This document shows, piece by piece, positions 1 through 8,640 of a stretch of DNA of 38,069 nucleotides (position 1 is its first letter; each line of letters opens with the position of its first letter). A program made the translations under genes and the position numbers. The notes beneath the pieces are model-generated. The model did not search any database, had not been told where the DNA came from, and saw only the letters and a list, made by a program, of their open reading frames with translations. The stretch comes from Candidatus Bathyarchaeota archaeon (lineage in GTDB: Archaea; Thermoproteota; Bathyarchaeia; Bathyarchaeales; Bathycorpusculaceae), in assembly GCA_029881805.1 (NCBI GenBank), contig JAOULW010000005.1, positions 64,001-102,069 of the forward strand, written 5' to 3'.

Positions 1-1067
1 TTTAGAACTGCTTGGATGCCGACAAGCTGGCTTGTGGGCGTGACCAGAGGCGGATAGCCAAGCTCCTTTCTAACTTTTGGCACTTCTTCCAGAACTTCTT
101 TCAGTCTGTGTTCCGCTTTTTGTTCTTTTAGTTGTTCGAGAAGGTTGGAGAACATTCCGCCGGGGATTTGGTGAACTACTATTGATGCGTCTACGCGTTC
201 GGCTTTTGGGTCTATAAGCCTTAGATTGTCGTAGTATTTTGCGCGAAGTTCTCTGAAATACTCTGCAATTTCGCTTAGAAGCTCTAAGTCTAGTTTAGGA
301 TCGTAGGGTGTTCCTTTTAGTGCGGCTACAATTGATTCGACGGGGGGTTGGCTGGTTCCCCACGCTAACGGTGAGAAGGCTGCGTCGATTATGTCTACGC
401 CTGCTTCGCAAGCACGCAGGTATGTCATCATGACCATACCGCTTGTGCTGTGGGAATGTAAATGCACTGGGAGGCCTACTTCTTTTTTGAGGGTGGTTAT
501 GAGTTCGTAGGCTGGTTGTGGTGCGAGCATGCCTGCCATGTCTTTTATGCATATGGAGTCGCAGTCTAGTTCGGCCAGCTGCTTGGCTGTCTTCACATAG
601 TATTCTATGGTGTGAACGGGGCTTATCGTATAGCAGATCGAGCCTTGGGCGTGTTTGCCTTCTTTTTTGACACTCTTGATGGCAACTTCCATGTTGCGCA
701 CATCATTTAAGGCGTCGAAAACTCTGAAGATGTCTATGCCGTTTTCCGCTGCTTTTTCTACAAATTTTGTGACAACATCGTCTGGGTAATTGCGGTAGCC
801 GACCACGTTTTGTCCGCGTAGCAGCATCTGGAATGGTGTTCGTTTGACGTGGCGTTTTAGTTGGCGGATGCGTTCCCACGGGTCTTCGCTTAGGTAGCGT
901 ATTGCAACATCGAAGGTGGCGCCTCCCCACATCTCAAGCGAGAAGAAGCCTACTTGGTCGATTTTTTTTGCTATCTGAAGCATGGTGTCGGTTCGCATTC
1001 TAGTAGCCATTAAAGATTGGTGCGCATCCCGAAACGTCGTATCAGTGATTTTTACTGGCTTCGTCAG
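1..1067 (-). CDS. pycB: Pyruvate carboxylase subunit B / oxaloacetate decarboxylase alpha-type carboxyltransferase (C-terminus off the edge)
   Basis: This is the carboxyltransferase subunit that moves CO2 between carboxybiotin and pyruvate, or the reverse with oxaloacetate. About 355 residues are visible and the C-terminus, where a biotinyl domain may sit, lies outside the window. Reading leftward one sees KITDTTFRDAHQSLMATRMR, the family's metal- and substrate-binding opening, then GGATFDVAIRYLSEDPWER, LLRGQNVVGY, CIKDMAG and PVHLHSHSTSGM, all typical of the HMG-lyase-like TIM barrel. No ATG, GTG or TTG lies between the in-frame stop at 1134-1136 and the essential TTFRDAHQS block. I therefore place the start at a CTG at 1065-1067, about nine bases after a GAAGGGG purine stretch. 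The first ATG (about 1010) would delete the active-site motif. The family is very sure; the exact start is not. Confidence 0.9.
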   Translation of the reverse strand, partial: MTKPVKITDTTFRDAHQSLMATRMRTDTMLQIAKKIDQVGFFSLEMWGGATFDVAIRYLSEDPWERIRQLKRHVKRTPFQMLLRGQNVVGYRNYPDDVVTKFVEKAAENGIDIFRVFDALNDVRNMEVAIKSVKKEGKHAQGSICYTISPVHTIEYYVKTAKQLAELDCDSICIKDMAGMLAPQPAYELITTLKKEVGLPVHLHSHSTSGMVMMTYLRACEAGVDIIDAAFSPLAWGTSQPPVESIVAALKGTPYDPKLDLELLSEIAEYFRELRAKYYDNLRLIDPKAERVDASIVVHQIPGGMFSNLLEQLKEQKAEHRLKEVLEEVPKVRKELGYPPLVTPTSQLVGIQAVL

Positions 1068-1140
1068 AGTGACTAGCCCCTTCTTTTTACATAGATTTAA
1101 TTTGATGTCGTTACTTGAGAGTAGAAACTTGAGTTAAGCG

Positions 1141-1157
1141 GTATTAATTTATTTAGG
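1141..1157 (-). promoter_or_regulatory. Possible TATA box for pycB
   Basis: On the minus strand this reads CCTAAATAAATTAATAC, an AT-rich archaeal TATA-like element. It would give a transcript starting near 1120 with a leader of roughly 50 bases before the proposed pycB start. It rests on base composition and position only. Confidence 0.25.
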
Positions 1158-1256
1158 TGTCAAAAGCATTTTCGCAATGAGCAAATTTGTTCGTTGAAAG
1201 CTAAACCTTAAGAGATGGAGAATTAGTGAAAACAAAACTAAAAAGCGAGACAAAGA

Positions 1257-2399
1257 TTGGCACAAGGGAGCCCACGAAAGTTGAGTACTCTACCTCAGAC
1301 ACAGGTCGTTGCCTTCCGTTTGAGTAGGCACCACTTAACTGATCGCACGCCATTGAAGTCGCTAGCGGAGGTTGTGAGTGACGTTTGCGGAGTTCAAGCG
1401 CAGCTCATGTCGGCTGCTGAGTTGGCATTGTGGGCGCGTGTTAATGGGCTCACAAAAGAAGATGTGGCACATGCTCTGTGGAGTGAGCGTAGCCTAGTCA
1501 AGACTTGGTGTATGCGTGGTGCAGCGCATTTGTTGTCTTCAGTTGACTTGCCTATCTACATAGGCGGCCTCTTGCATCGTGGTTTGCGTAGAGAACGTGA
1601 ATGGATTGCAAAGTATGGCATTAGCGAGGCTGAAATGGATGCTATGGTTGGAGCCATTGTTGAGGCGTTGGGTGATGAGATTTTAACTCGTAAGGAGCTA
1701 GTGAGGCACGTAGTTGCCCGTTTAGGGGTCAAAGCAAAGCGTTGGGTGGAGCACAGTTGGGGTGGCATAGTTAAGCAAGCGTCCTTGCAAGGGCTTGTGG
1801 TTTTCGGCCCTAACCGCGGACAGGAAATTACGTTTGTGCGACGGGACAAATGGCTGCCTCAAGTGAAAGATTTGCTAGTGGAGGAGGCGGAGGCCATGCT
1901 TTTGCGGCGCTACTTGCATGGTTATGGTCCAGCTGGTCTGGCAGATTTTGCGGCTTGGTCAGGCATGACTGTGGGCGAAGCGGTTCAGATCAAGGAACGA
2001 ATTAACGCCGACATTGTAGAAGTGAAAATTGGAGATAAGACTGGTTTGATGCTCCGTGACGATTTGGGAAAGTTGCAGGAGGCAAAAGCTGTTGAGAATA
2101 GTGTTCGGTTGTTGCCCAATTTTGACTGTTTCATGCTTGGGCACAAGGACAAAAGCCATCTTGTGGATAAAGCCTACTACAAGCGGATTTATCGCAAGGC
2201 AGGATGGCTGTCACCGGTAGTTCTAGTGAATGGCAGAGCAGAAGGCATATGGACTTACAAGAAGAAAGGAAAACGCCTACTCATAGCTGTAGAAACATTT
2301 CACAAGATATCCAAAAATGTTAGAAGACTAATTGAGGAAGAGACAGAGAATCTGGCACACTTTTATAATACGCCTTGTGAAGTAGCATTCACTACGTAA
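1257..2399 (+). CDS. Winged-helix DNA glycosylase of the AlkZ/YcaQ (HTH_42) family
   Basis: This is probably a base-excision repair enzyme of the AlkZ/YcaQ family, whose characterised members open interstrand crosslinks or remove bulky alkylated bases. Near residues 44-50 it has CGVQAQL, carrying the Gln-x-Gln catalytic pattern of AlkZ itself rather than the Gln-x-Asp of YcaQ. It also has TWCMRGAAHLL near residue 83, matching the family TWxxRGTxHLL signature. At 380 residues it has the usual length. The start is a TTG at 1257; a second in-frame TTG at 1281 follows GGGAG by about 12 bases and is an alternative. It stands alone, divergent from pycB, with no toxin or antibiotic cluster beside it. 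The exact substrate cannot be told from sequence. Confidence 0.8.
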   Translation: MAQGSPRKLSTLPQTQVVAFRLSRHHLTDRTPLKSLAEVVSDVCGVQAQLMSAAELALWARVNGLTKEDVAHALWSERSLVKTWCMRGAAHLLSSVDLPIYIGGLLHRGLRREREWIAKYGISEAEMDAMVGAIVEALGDEILTRKELVRHVVARLGVKAKRWVEHSWGGIVKQASLQGLVVFGPNRGQEITFVRRDKWLPQVKDLLVEEAEAMLLRRYLHGYGPAGLADFAAWSGMTVGEAVQIKERINADIVEVKIGDKTGLMLRDDLGKLQEAKAVENSVRLLPNFDCFMLGHKDKSHLVDKAYYKRIYRKAGWLSPVVLVNGRAEGIWTYKKKGKRLLIAVETFHKISKNVRRLIEEETENLAHFYNTPCEVAFTT

Positions 2400-2493
2400 A
2401 AGCCTAAGAAAATCCGCTTGAATATTGCAGGATAAAAACAAAAAGAGAGGGAAAGCCGAAAGATTTTATTTCGCTAGTTCGAGAACAGTGCAT

Positions 2494-3294
2494 TTACGGC
2501 GTTCTGACAAGTTTTTCTATTTGCTCCCCATCAATCTCCAACATTAGTTCATGGAACCAATTTGTCGCCTCAAGATATTTTTCTTGCAGATCCTTCGCGT
2601 CCTTCGCGAAGTAGAGACTCTCAAGTTTTTTGATCGCTTCTTTTGGGAGTTCATAGTGCACATAGCGCATCCCGAAGTCATAATGTAATGGATTCTGCTT
2701 GATTCGTAAAATCTCAACCAGCGTCGCAAGAGTAAGAGCGCGATACAAGTCTATGGCTTCGAGGTAATTTCCTCTGTTTAGCTCTTTCTGCACAAAATTG
2801 TTGAACATATCAAATCTTGCCTTTAACCTCTCCAATCGTGCATGCAATTTCTTGACAAATGCGTCAATGTCCAAAGGGTTAGACGTTATCTTGCCGTTCT
2901 TGTTGAAATAGAATATAACGTTACCGTGTATTTTTGGCTCTAAGAATTTTTCTGGACTGTTGAGTTGTAGGATGACAAGGTCTATGATAAGATACTCGCT
3001 TGCGTTGTCTAATTTGTAAAAAGCTTGGAAGGCGCCCGGATAAGGAAGTTGCGGCACTTCAAGCTTTCGCCTAATAGGGGATAGCGATTTTAGTGCTTTC
3101 TCAACCGCGAGAAACGTCTCTTTGACTCTTGTGTCGTCCACAATGATATAGAGATCGATGTCAGACCACTCGTCGGTTCGATTAAAAGCGACAGCGCCTC
3201 CCTCATAGAAGGCATGAGCATAATTCAACGGTTTTAAGGCACCGACTAGCGTTCGAATTATTGTGTCGCGGGTAAATCCTTTCCTTTTCGCCAC
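2494..3294 (-). CDS. Nucleotidyltransferase-fold protein
   Basis: Residues 32-50 contain GGAVAFNRTDEWSDIDLYI, a variant of the GSxxxG...SDxD motif of DNA polymerase beta-like nucleotidyltransferases. D45 and D47 would bind the metal. The roughly 220-residue helical remainder lacks an obvious second catalytic motif. Such proteins transfer a nucleotide to a protein, antibiotic or RNA; the substrate is unknown here. No HEPN partner gene lies next to it, so a MNT-HEPN toxin-antitoxin pair is not supported, although the helical C-terminal half could itself serve as a substrate-binding domain. The start is GTG with an upstream GGTGGTG acting as SD. Confidence 0.7.
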   Translation of the reverse strand: MAKRKGFTRDTIIRTLVGALKPLNYAHAFYEGGAVAFNRTDEWSDIDLYIIVDDTRVKETFLAVEKALKSLSPIRRKLEVPQLPYPGAFQAFYKLDNASEYLIIDLVILQLNSPEKFLEPKIHGNVIFYFNKNGKITSNPLDIDAFVKKLHARLERLKARFDMFNNFVQKELNRGNYLEAIDLYRALTLATLVEILRIKQNPLHYDFGMRYVHYELPKEAIKKLESLYFAKDAKDLQEKYLEATNWFHELMLEIDGEQIEKLVRTP

Positions 3295-3348
3295 TGAAGA
3301 GCACCACCGGAAATGGAGTGAAATTTAGGTGAGTCTTTTAAATTTTCA

Positions 3349-4917
3349 CTATAGCGGTACGTTTCCGTGTTTTCTCGACGGTCTTGGTTCGCGTTTTGTA
3401 GCTAGGCTTTCCAATGCGCTAATTAGTTTGGGTCGGGTTTCGGCTGGTTCGATTACTTCGTCTATGTAGCCTTTTTGTGCTGCTATGTATGGACTGGAGA
3501 ACTTCTGGCGGTATTCGCCTACTAGCTCCATGCGTTTCTGTTGCGGGTCTTTGGCTTCAGCTATTTCCTTGCGAAATATTATGTTTATTGCTCCGTGGGG
3601 TCCCATGACGGCGATTTCGGCTGTGGGCCATGCATAGTTTATGTCTGCGCCTGAATGTTTAGAGCCCATTACATCGTAGGCTCCCCCGTAGGATTTTCGC
3701 AGTATCGTGGTGATTTTGGGTACAGTTGCCTCACAGTAAGCATATAGCAATTTTGAGCCATGTTTTATGATGCCTCCGTGTTCCTGTTCTATGCCTGGCA
3801 GAAACCCTGGCACATCTACGAAAGTGATTATTGGGATGTTGAAGCAGTCGCAGAAACGTATGAAACGGCCAGCTTTCATGCTGCTGTGTATGTCTAAGGC
3901 TCCAGCATAGTGTGCGGGTTGGTTAGCCACTATGCCTATGGTTTTGCCGTTTAGGCGTGCGAAGCCAATCACAATGTTCTGCGCCCACAGCGGCTGGATT
4001 TCGAAGAATTCGCCATTGTCAACCACGCGCACTATGACTTCTTTAACGTCATAAGGCTTGTCTGGATCATCAGGAAGCACCCGCGCTAGAGTTTCATCCT
4101 TTCGGTTCGGATCGTCTGTCGACTCTACGGCTGGCGGATCTTCAAGATAGTTGCTCGGCAAATAGCTCAGAATCTTCTTGATTATTTGGATGCAGTGTTC
4201 TTCATCTTTTGCGATGAAGTGGGCGACACCGCTGGTTTGTGAATGCTCCATCGCTCCGCCGAGGTCTTCGAAGGTCACTTCTTGCCCAAGCGCGGCTTTC
4301 ACAACGTCTGGTCCCGTTATGAACATGTGGCTTGTTTTGTCCACCATTATGATGAAGTCGGTCAACGCTGGCGAATAAACGGCTCCTCCTGCGCATGGAC
4401 CCATGATGGCAGATACTTGTGGGACCACGCCTGAGCTTATGACGTTTCGGAAGAAAATGTCCCCGTATCCTGCGAGGCTTGCGACGCCTTCTTGTATGCG
4501 TGCGCCGCCACTGTCATTTAAGCCTATGACCGGCGCGCCCGTCTTTAGCGCTAGATCCATCAATTTGCAGACTTTTTTGGCAAACATCTCGCCCAGCGAA
4601 CCGCCGAACACCGTGAAGTCTTGAGAAAAAACGTAAACGAGTCTGCCGTCTATTGTACCATAGCCTGTCACGACGCCATCGCCTAGAAACCTCTTTTCAG
4701 CAATGCCAAATTCAGTACACTGATGTACAACAAACTGGTCGATTTCGTTGAAACTTCCAGGGTCAAGCAGAAGCTCAATACGTTCACGCGCTGTCAACTT
4801 ACCTTTCGCATGTTGATCTTCAATTCTTTTCTCTCCGCCTCCGAGCTTAGCCTGCTCACGTAATTCGCGTAAGGTCTTAATTTTCTCATCAACTGAAGGT
4901 TCCTTAGTCGTAGTCAC
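3349..4917 (-). CDS. pccB: Acyl-CoA carboxylase carboxyltransferase subunit (propionyl-CoA carboxylase beta / methylmalonyl-CoA decarboxylase alpha type)
   Basis: This subunit transfers the carboxyl group between carboxybiotin and propionyl-CoA (or acetyl-CoA), producing methylmalonyl-CoA, or runs in reverse. It has the full 522-residue length and both crotonase-like halves. Seen motifs include GKLTARERIELLLDPGSF at the N-terminus, GGARIQEGVASLAGYGDIF and GPCAGGAVYSPALTDFI in the first half, and TFVDVPGFLPGIEQEHGGII and SYGGAYDVMGSKH in the second. The start is GTG, preceded by a GGAGGAT SD at about six bases. Its partners, biotin carrier protein and biotin carboxylase, are encoded at 6476-8523, separated by an acetyltransferase and a nitroreductase. 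A nearby methylmalonyl-CoA epimerase favours propionyl-CoA as substrate, but archaeal enzymes are often bifunctional with acetyl-CoA. Confidence 0.93.
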   Translation of the reverse strand: MTTTKEPSVDEKIKTLRELREQAKLGGGEKRIEDQHAKGKLTARERIELLLDPGSFNEIDQFVVHQCTEFGIAEKRFLGDGVVTGYGTIDGRLVYVFSQDFTVFGGSLGEMFAKKVCKLMDLALKTGAPVIGLNDSGGARIQEGVASLAGYGDIFFRNVISSGVVPQVSAIMGPCAGGAVYSPALTDFIIMVDKTSHMFITGPDVVKAALGQEVTFEDLGGAMEHSQTSGVAHFIAKDEEHCIQIIKKILSYLPSNYLEDPPAVESTDDPNRKDETLARVLPDDPDKPYDVKEVIVRVVDNGEFFEIQPLWAQNIVIGFARLNGKTIGIVANQPAHYAGALDIHSSMKAGRFIRFCDCFNIPIITFVDVPGFLPGIEQEHGGIIKHGSKLLYAYCEATVPKITTILRKSYGGAYDVMGSKHSGADINYAWPTAEIAVMGPHGAINIIFRKEIAEAKDPQQKRMELVGEYRQKFSSPYIAAQKGYIDEVIEPAETRPKLISALESLATKREPRPSRKHGNVPL

Positions 4918-4957
4918 CTGAAATCCTCCATTTTGTAAAGTATTATTTGCCTTAATT

Positions 4958-4969
4958 GGTATTTAGAGC
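4958..4969 (-). promoter_or_regulatory. Possible TATA box for pccB
   Basis: On the minus strand this reads CTCTAAATACC, about 30 bases before an expected start site near 4938. That leaves a leader of about 20 bases that includes the GGAGG SD at 4925-4929. It rests on position and composition only. Confidence 0.25.
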
Positions 4970-5033
4970 ATATGGATGAAAAGCCTTCAGATTTAAGGAA
5001 GAGATAATTAATAGCTACTCCAGTCTGTGGTAA

Positions 5034-5576
5034 CTATTCTTTCAGTGGAAGGTAGAAGACGTATTCCTTCATTGTGGATAAATACTCTTCTTTGCATCCA
5101 CGTTTGCGGCATATGGCCAAAGCTGCAGGATGATTAGCATAATATATTATCGAGGCATACCCCTTTTTTCTAATGAACTGTTCAAAAAACTCGAAAAACT
5201 GCTTACCATAACCTTTCCGTCTGTGCTCCGTTCTCAACCAGATCTCGTGAAGTTCAACAAAACTTTTCTTACCACCAAGAAGCCTTTCCAAGGCTTCCTT
5301 ATCCTCCTTATCTCTTGGATCGCCTTTTCTGTGTTCTTCAGTGTTTGCTTCATGCCAAATTGCATGACCAATAATCTCGTCATTTTTTCTCCAGACGATG
5401 AGGTGAGAGGGGCTTCTCTTAATGATGCCTTCCTCGATTAGACCAAGCTCTCCAAACTCAACGTCACCAAGCCCAAGCGTTTTGTAGTAGCCGTGAAGGT
5501 CAGCAAGTGTTCTATAGTATCTCTTGAACGCCTCCAAGTCGCAACCGACAACAAACCTCATAAACGTGCCACACAT
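5034..5576 (-). CDS. GNAT-family N-acetyltransferase
   Basis: This is a single GNAT domain of 180 residues. The acetyl-CoA pyrophosphate loop is visible as RTEHRRKGYGKQFFEFF near residues 117-133, and a Tyr/Asn-containing beta strand IIYYANHPAALAICRKRGC follows, as in family members that acetylate small molecules or protein amino termini. The substrate is unknown. The start is drawn at the ATG at 5576; a second ATG at 5561 gives MRFVVGCDLEAF and is equally plausible. Neither has a clear SD. It is transcribed divergently from the nitroreductase gene at 5691. Confidence 0.82.
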   Translation of the reverse strand: MCGTFMRFVVGCDLEAFKRYYRTLADLHGYYKTLGLGDVEFGELGLIEEGIIKRSPSHLIVWRKNDEIIGHAIWHEANTEEHRKGDPRDKEDKEALERLLGGKKSFVELHEIWLRTEHRRKGYGKQFFEFFEQFIRKKGYASIIYYANHPAALAICRKRGCKEEYLSTMKEYVFYLPLKE

Positions 5577-5690
5577 TTCATCTACGTTGCTATTTCTGGC
5601 GGACGTTGCATTAATAACTTACTAGCTGCGCAAAAAGAGGAAGAAATCATATATTCTTTGAACCAGATTAGACGTAAAGAAGATGATACC

Positions 5691-6467
5691 ATGAAACTTG
5701 ATCCAATTATCAAAATCATGCTTGAGCACAAGTCGATTCGCAAATACAAGGATGAGATGCCTTCAGACGAAGTCGTAGAAACAATTGTTAGAGCAGGTCA
5801 ACAGGCACCTTTTGCTTCGCAAGCCTACAGTGTTCTCTTGTCGCGTAAAAGAGAGCGCAACCCGTTCAAGTCTCCGCTTCTCTTCACTATCTGCGTTGAC
5901 TACCACAAATTTGAGCTAATCATGGCGAAGAGAGGCTGGAAACCAGTTACAAACGACATAACGTTGCTATTCTTCGGAATCCAAGACGCTGCGTTAATGG
6001 CGGAGAACATGGTTATAGCTGGCAGAAGCTTAGGGCTGGGAAGCTGTTTCCTTGGAAGTGCCATGTATCGCGCAGACAAAATTGCAGAAGAATACCGCGT
6101 GCCAAAAAGAGTCTTCCCACTTGTGCAATTAGCGATGGGGTATCCAGCCGAAGACCCGCCGCCGAGGCCACGTTACCCAAGAGAATTCACACTCTTCGAA
6201 GACTACTACCCCGAACTGGACGGCGAAACAATCACAAAAGCCATGAAAGTAATGGATGAAGGTTATCTTGCACAAGACTACTACCGCAATATGAACGCAA
6301 AAATCCCTATAGAAGCCAAAGACCGCGAAGAAACCTACACATACGACAACTACAGTTGGACAGAACATATCTGTCGCAAATGGGGGCAATGGTACCCAGA
6401 GCCAAAAGAACTGCTCGAACAACTCGAAAAACGCGGCTTTCACATCACTAGAAAAGAGCAAAAATAA
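5691..6467 (+). CDS. Nitroreductase-family flavoprotein
   Basis: This is an FMN-dependent oxidoreductase of the nitroreductase superfamily, 258 residues from ATG 5691. The N-terminal HKSIRKYKDEMPSDEVVETIV with RAGQQAPFASQAY is the family's FMN phosphate-binding start. The central MAENMVIAGRSLGLGSCFLGS and LVQLAMGYPAEDPPPRPR segments form the second FMN-contacting region. The C-terminal 80 residues, rich in Tyr and Trp, are an extension beyond the usual fold of about 180-200 residues. An in-frame upstream reading is open back to 5493, but it overlaps the divergent acetyltransferase and lacks family similarity, so I use the ATG just before the conserved part. Its physiological substrate is not evident. 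It ends eight bases from the convergent biotin carrier gene. Confidence 0.85.
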   Translation: MKLDPIIKIMLEHKSIRKYKDEMPSDEVVETIVRAGQQAPFASQAYSVLLSRKRERNPFKSPLLFTICVDYHKFELIMAKRGWKPVTNDITLLFFGIQDAALMAENMVIAGRSLGLGSCFLGSAMYRADKIAEEYRVPKRVFPLVQLAMGYPAEDPPPRPRYPREFTLFEDYYPELDGETITKAMKVMDEGYLAQDYYRNMNAKIPIEAKDREETYTYDNYSWTEHICRKWGQWYPEPKELLEQLEKRGFHITRKEQK

Positions 6468-6475
6468 GCAATAAT

Positions 6476-7015
6476 CTAGGCAATGATTGCCAAGACGTCC
6501 CCTTTGTTTACGACTGACCCTTCAGAAGCCCTAATTTCCTTTACAACGCCTGCCTTTGGCGTAACAACCTCATTTTCCATTTTCATAGCTTCTAAAATGC
6601 AGACGCACTCGCCCTTCTCCACTCTCTGCCCAACACAAGCTCTAACCAAGACAATCCTGCCAGCAATCGGCGCCGTCACCGCATCCTTTTCAATTTTCTT
6701 TATCACAGATTTTCTCGCAGCAGTAGCCACGGGTTCCAGCTTCATCGTAGCTTCTCTAGAGATTTTCGGGGAGGAAATCTGAACTTCGAAAAGTTTCCCG
6801 CCAATTTCAACCTTGAAAATCTTCCCTTGAATCCTTTTAACTCCGGCTTGAAAACGATGATCATTAATTTCTATTACAGTTTTTCCTTGAAAGCTGTTTG
6901 CCAGCTTAATATAAACGGATTTATCGTCAACCTTAACCAGAAAACTGTTGTTATTTCTCTCTAAAATCTCAACAGAATGTGGCTTACTATTTACAAAAAC
7001 CTCTTGCATTGTCAA
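6476..7015 (-). CDS. Biotin carboxyl carrier protein of acyl-CoA/pyruvate carboxylase
   Basis: This protein carries the biotin that shuttles CO2 from biotin carboxylase to a carboxyltransferase. The C-terminal domain (about residues 108-179) is a classic biotinyl barrel with LEAMKMENEV, the biotin being attached to Lys145. The first 80 residues form a beta-rich region resembling the BT-type linker of multi-subunit carboxylases. An Ala/Lys-rich linker connects the two. The start is a TTG overlapping the accC stop in a TTGA tetranucleotide, indicating translational coupling; an ATG two codons further on is possible. GGAGGTTGGG lies about 13 bases upstream. It could serve both PccB and PycB. Confidence 0.93.
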   Translation of the reverse strand: MTMQEVFVNSKPHSVEILERNNNSFLVKVDDKSVYIKLANSFQGKTVIEINDHRFQAGVKRIQGKIFKVEIGGKLFEVQISSPKISREATMKLEPVATAARKSVIKKIEKDAVTAPIAGRIVLVRACVGQRVEKGECVCILEAMKMENEVVTPKAGVVKEIRASEGSVVNKGDVLAIIA

Positions 7016-8523
7016 GATGCTTTTCCCAACCTCCGCATTCTATCTGCAAGTTTCCAAGAAGAAACCGCCTTGGATTCTCTTCTGAGAACGAGCGCCCGAG
7101 AACCTGCACTTTCCGACTGTTCAGCCAAAACTGCCACAACAGCTGCGACTTCCTCATCATCCAAAACCCGTTCAGGCAAAAGTTCCAAAATATTTTTGTC
7201 AACAAAATTTACATGAATATTCCCCGCGAGAAAACTTTCGTTTTCAACAATCCTTCTATGAAAAGGAATAGTGGTTCTGATTCCCTCTATCAAGAGCTCC
7301 CTTAAAGCATTACGCATCCTACTTATGGCTTCTTCACGGCTGCAGCCCCAGGTGGCAAGCTTCACAATCAACGGATCGTAAAGAATTGATATATTATAGC
7401 CGTCATACAAGTGAGTGTCAACCCTGACCCCTGGACCGCCAGGCTGACGGAACCGCGTGACCGTTCCAGGAGAAGGCATAAAATTGTTGCCAGGGTCTTC
7501 TGCGTTAATTCGGCAATTAATCGCGTGGCCACGCATTTTGATGTGTCCTTGTTTTAAATCAAGTCCTTGACCATCAGCAGTTTTGATCTGCGTCTTCACA
7601 ATGTCTATGCCGGTCACCATTTCTGTGACAAGATGTTCAACCTGAAGGCGCGTGTTCATCTCCAAAAAATAATAATTACTATCGCGGTCAACCAGAAACT
7701 CGACGGTTCCAGCATTAACATAATTCACAGCCTCAGCAATCTTTATGGCTGCACTTCCCATGTACCTTCGCAACTTCGCAGTCATGAAAAGAGATGGAGT
7801 TTCTTCAATTAGTTTTTGATGTCTTCTTTGAATGGAACATTCCCTTTCGCCAAGGTGGATTGCACACCCTTTCTCATCAGCCAAGACTTGAAATTCTATG
7901 TGCCGCACTTTTGGGAGGAATTTTTCCACATAGATTTCGCGGCTTCCAAAAGAAGACTCAGCCTCCAGAGCCGCAATTTCCAGCGTGCGCTGCAGCTCAT
8001 CTCTATCAGCAACGAGGCGCATGCCTTTTCCACCGCCGCCGTAGACTGCCTTAACAAGAACAGGATACCCCACTTCATCCGCAATTTCAACAGCCTCCTC
8101 GACGCTTTGGGCTGGCTCCAAGCTTCCTGGAATTATGGGAACGCCCGCTTCGTCAGCGGTTTTTCTTGCCTCAACCTTGTTGCCCATCCTTTGCAAAACT
8201 TTCCATGGGGGACCGATAAACTCTATGTCTTTTTCCTTGCAAGCCTTGGCGAAGGCGGGTATTTGAGAGAGAAAACCATAGCCGGGATGCACAGCCTCGC
8301 ATTTCGATTTTTTGGCCACTTCAATCATTTTGTTAATGTTTAGATAACTCTTAGAGGGCTCTGCCGCGCCTATGCAGTAGCATTCATCTGCGTAATGAAC
8401 GTGCAAAGATTCAACATCGGTCTCAGAATAGACAGCGACAGTCTTCGCTCCCAACTCTCTACAGGCTCTAATCACTCGTATGGCGATTTCTCCACGATTG
8501 GCAACCAAGACTTTCTCGAACAT
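7012..8523 (-). CDS. accC: Biotin carboxylase subunit
   Basis: This ATP-grasp enzyme carboxylates biotin on the carrier protein with ATP and bicarbonate. From ATG 8523 the protein opens MFEKVLVANRGEIAIRVIRA, the family hallmark, so the longer in-frame reading to 8574 is rejected. Seen motifs are HPGYGFLSQ, the glycine-rich ATP loop GGGGKGMRLV, and FLEMNTRLQVEHLVTEMVTG, which contains the metal-binding Glu and Asn and the catalytic Arg. At 503 residues it has normal single-subunit length; the C-terminal 40 residues beyond the fold are low in similarity. It is followed at once by the carrier gene in the same operon, and with the carboxyltransferases at 1-1067 and 3349-4917 could build two different carboxylases. 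Confidence 0.95.
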   Translation of the reverse strand: MFEKVLVANRGEIAIRVIRACRELGAKTVAVYSETDVESLHVHYADECYCIGAAEPSKSYLNINKMIEVAKKSKCEAVHPGYGFLSQIPAFAKACKEKDIEFIGPPWKVLQRMGNKVEARKTADEAGVPIIPGSLEPAQSVEEAVEIADEVGYPVLVKAVYGGGGKGMRLVADRDELQRTLEIAALEAESSFGSREIYVEKFLPKVRHIEFQVLADEKGCAIHLGERECSIQRRHQKLIEETPSLFMTAKLRRYMGSAAIKIAEAVNYVNAGTVEFLVDRDSNYYFLEMNTRLQVEHLVTEMVTGIDIVKTQIKTADGQGLDLKQGHIKMRGHAINCRINAEDPGNNFMPSPGTVTRFRQPGGPGVRVDTHLYDGYNISILYDPLIVKLATWGCSREEAISRMRNALRELLIEGIRTTIPFHRRIVENESFLAGNIHVNFVDKNILELLPERVLDDEEVAAVVAVLAEQSESAGSRALVLRRESKAVSSWKLADRMRRLGKAS

Positions 8524-8640
8524 TCTCCATTCTTTCCCCGACGAACAAGTCCCTAACACATAGGGCGCATTCAACCTAGGAATTAGCTTAAGGGTAACTT
8601 AAATTTAACCTAAAACGCAAGCTGTCGCAAATGACGCTTT

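Noticed and set aside
2494-3294. Toxin-antitoxin (MNT-HEPN) pair
   Set aside because: Only the nucleotidyltransferase-like gene is present; no HEPN gene with RxxxxxH lies next to it.
5493-5690. N-terminal extension of the nitroreductase frame
   Set aside because: It overlaps the divergent GNAT gene and shows no nitroreductase similarity; the conserved protein starts at ATG 5691.
7816-8343. Plus-strand open frame of 175 codons
   Set aside because: It is antisense to accC, which has all biotin carboxylase motifs; the predicted peptide has no domain-like pattern.
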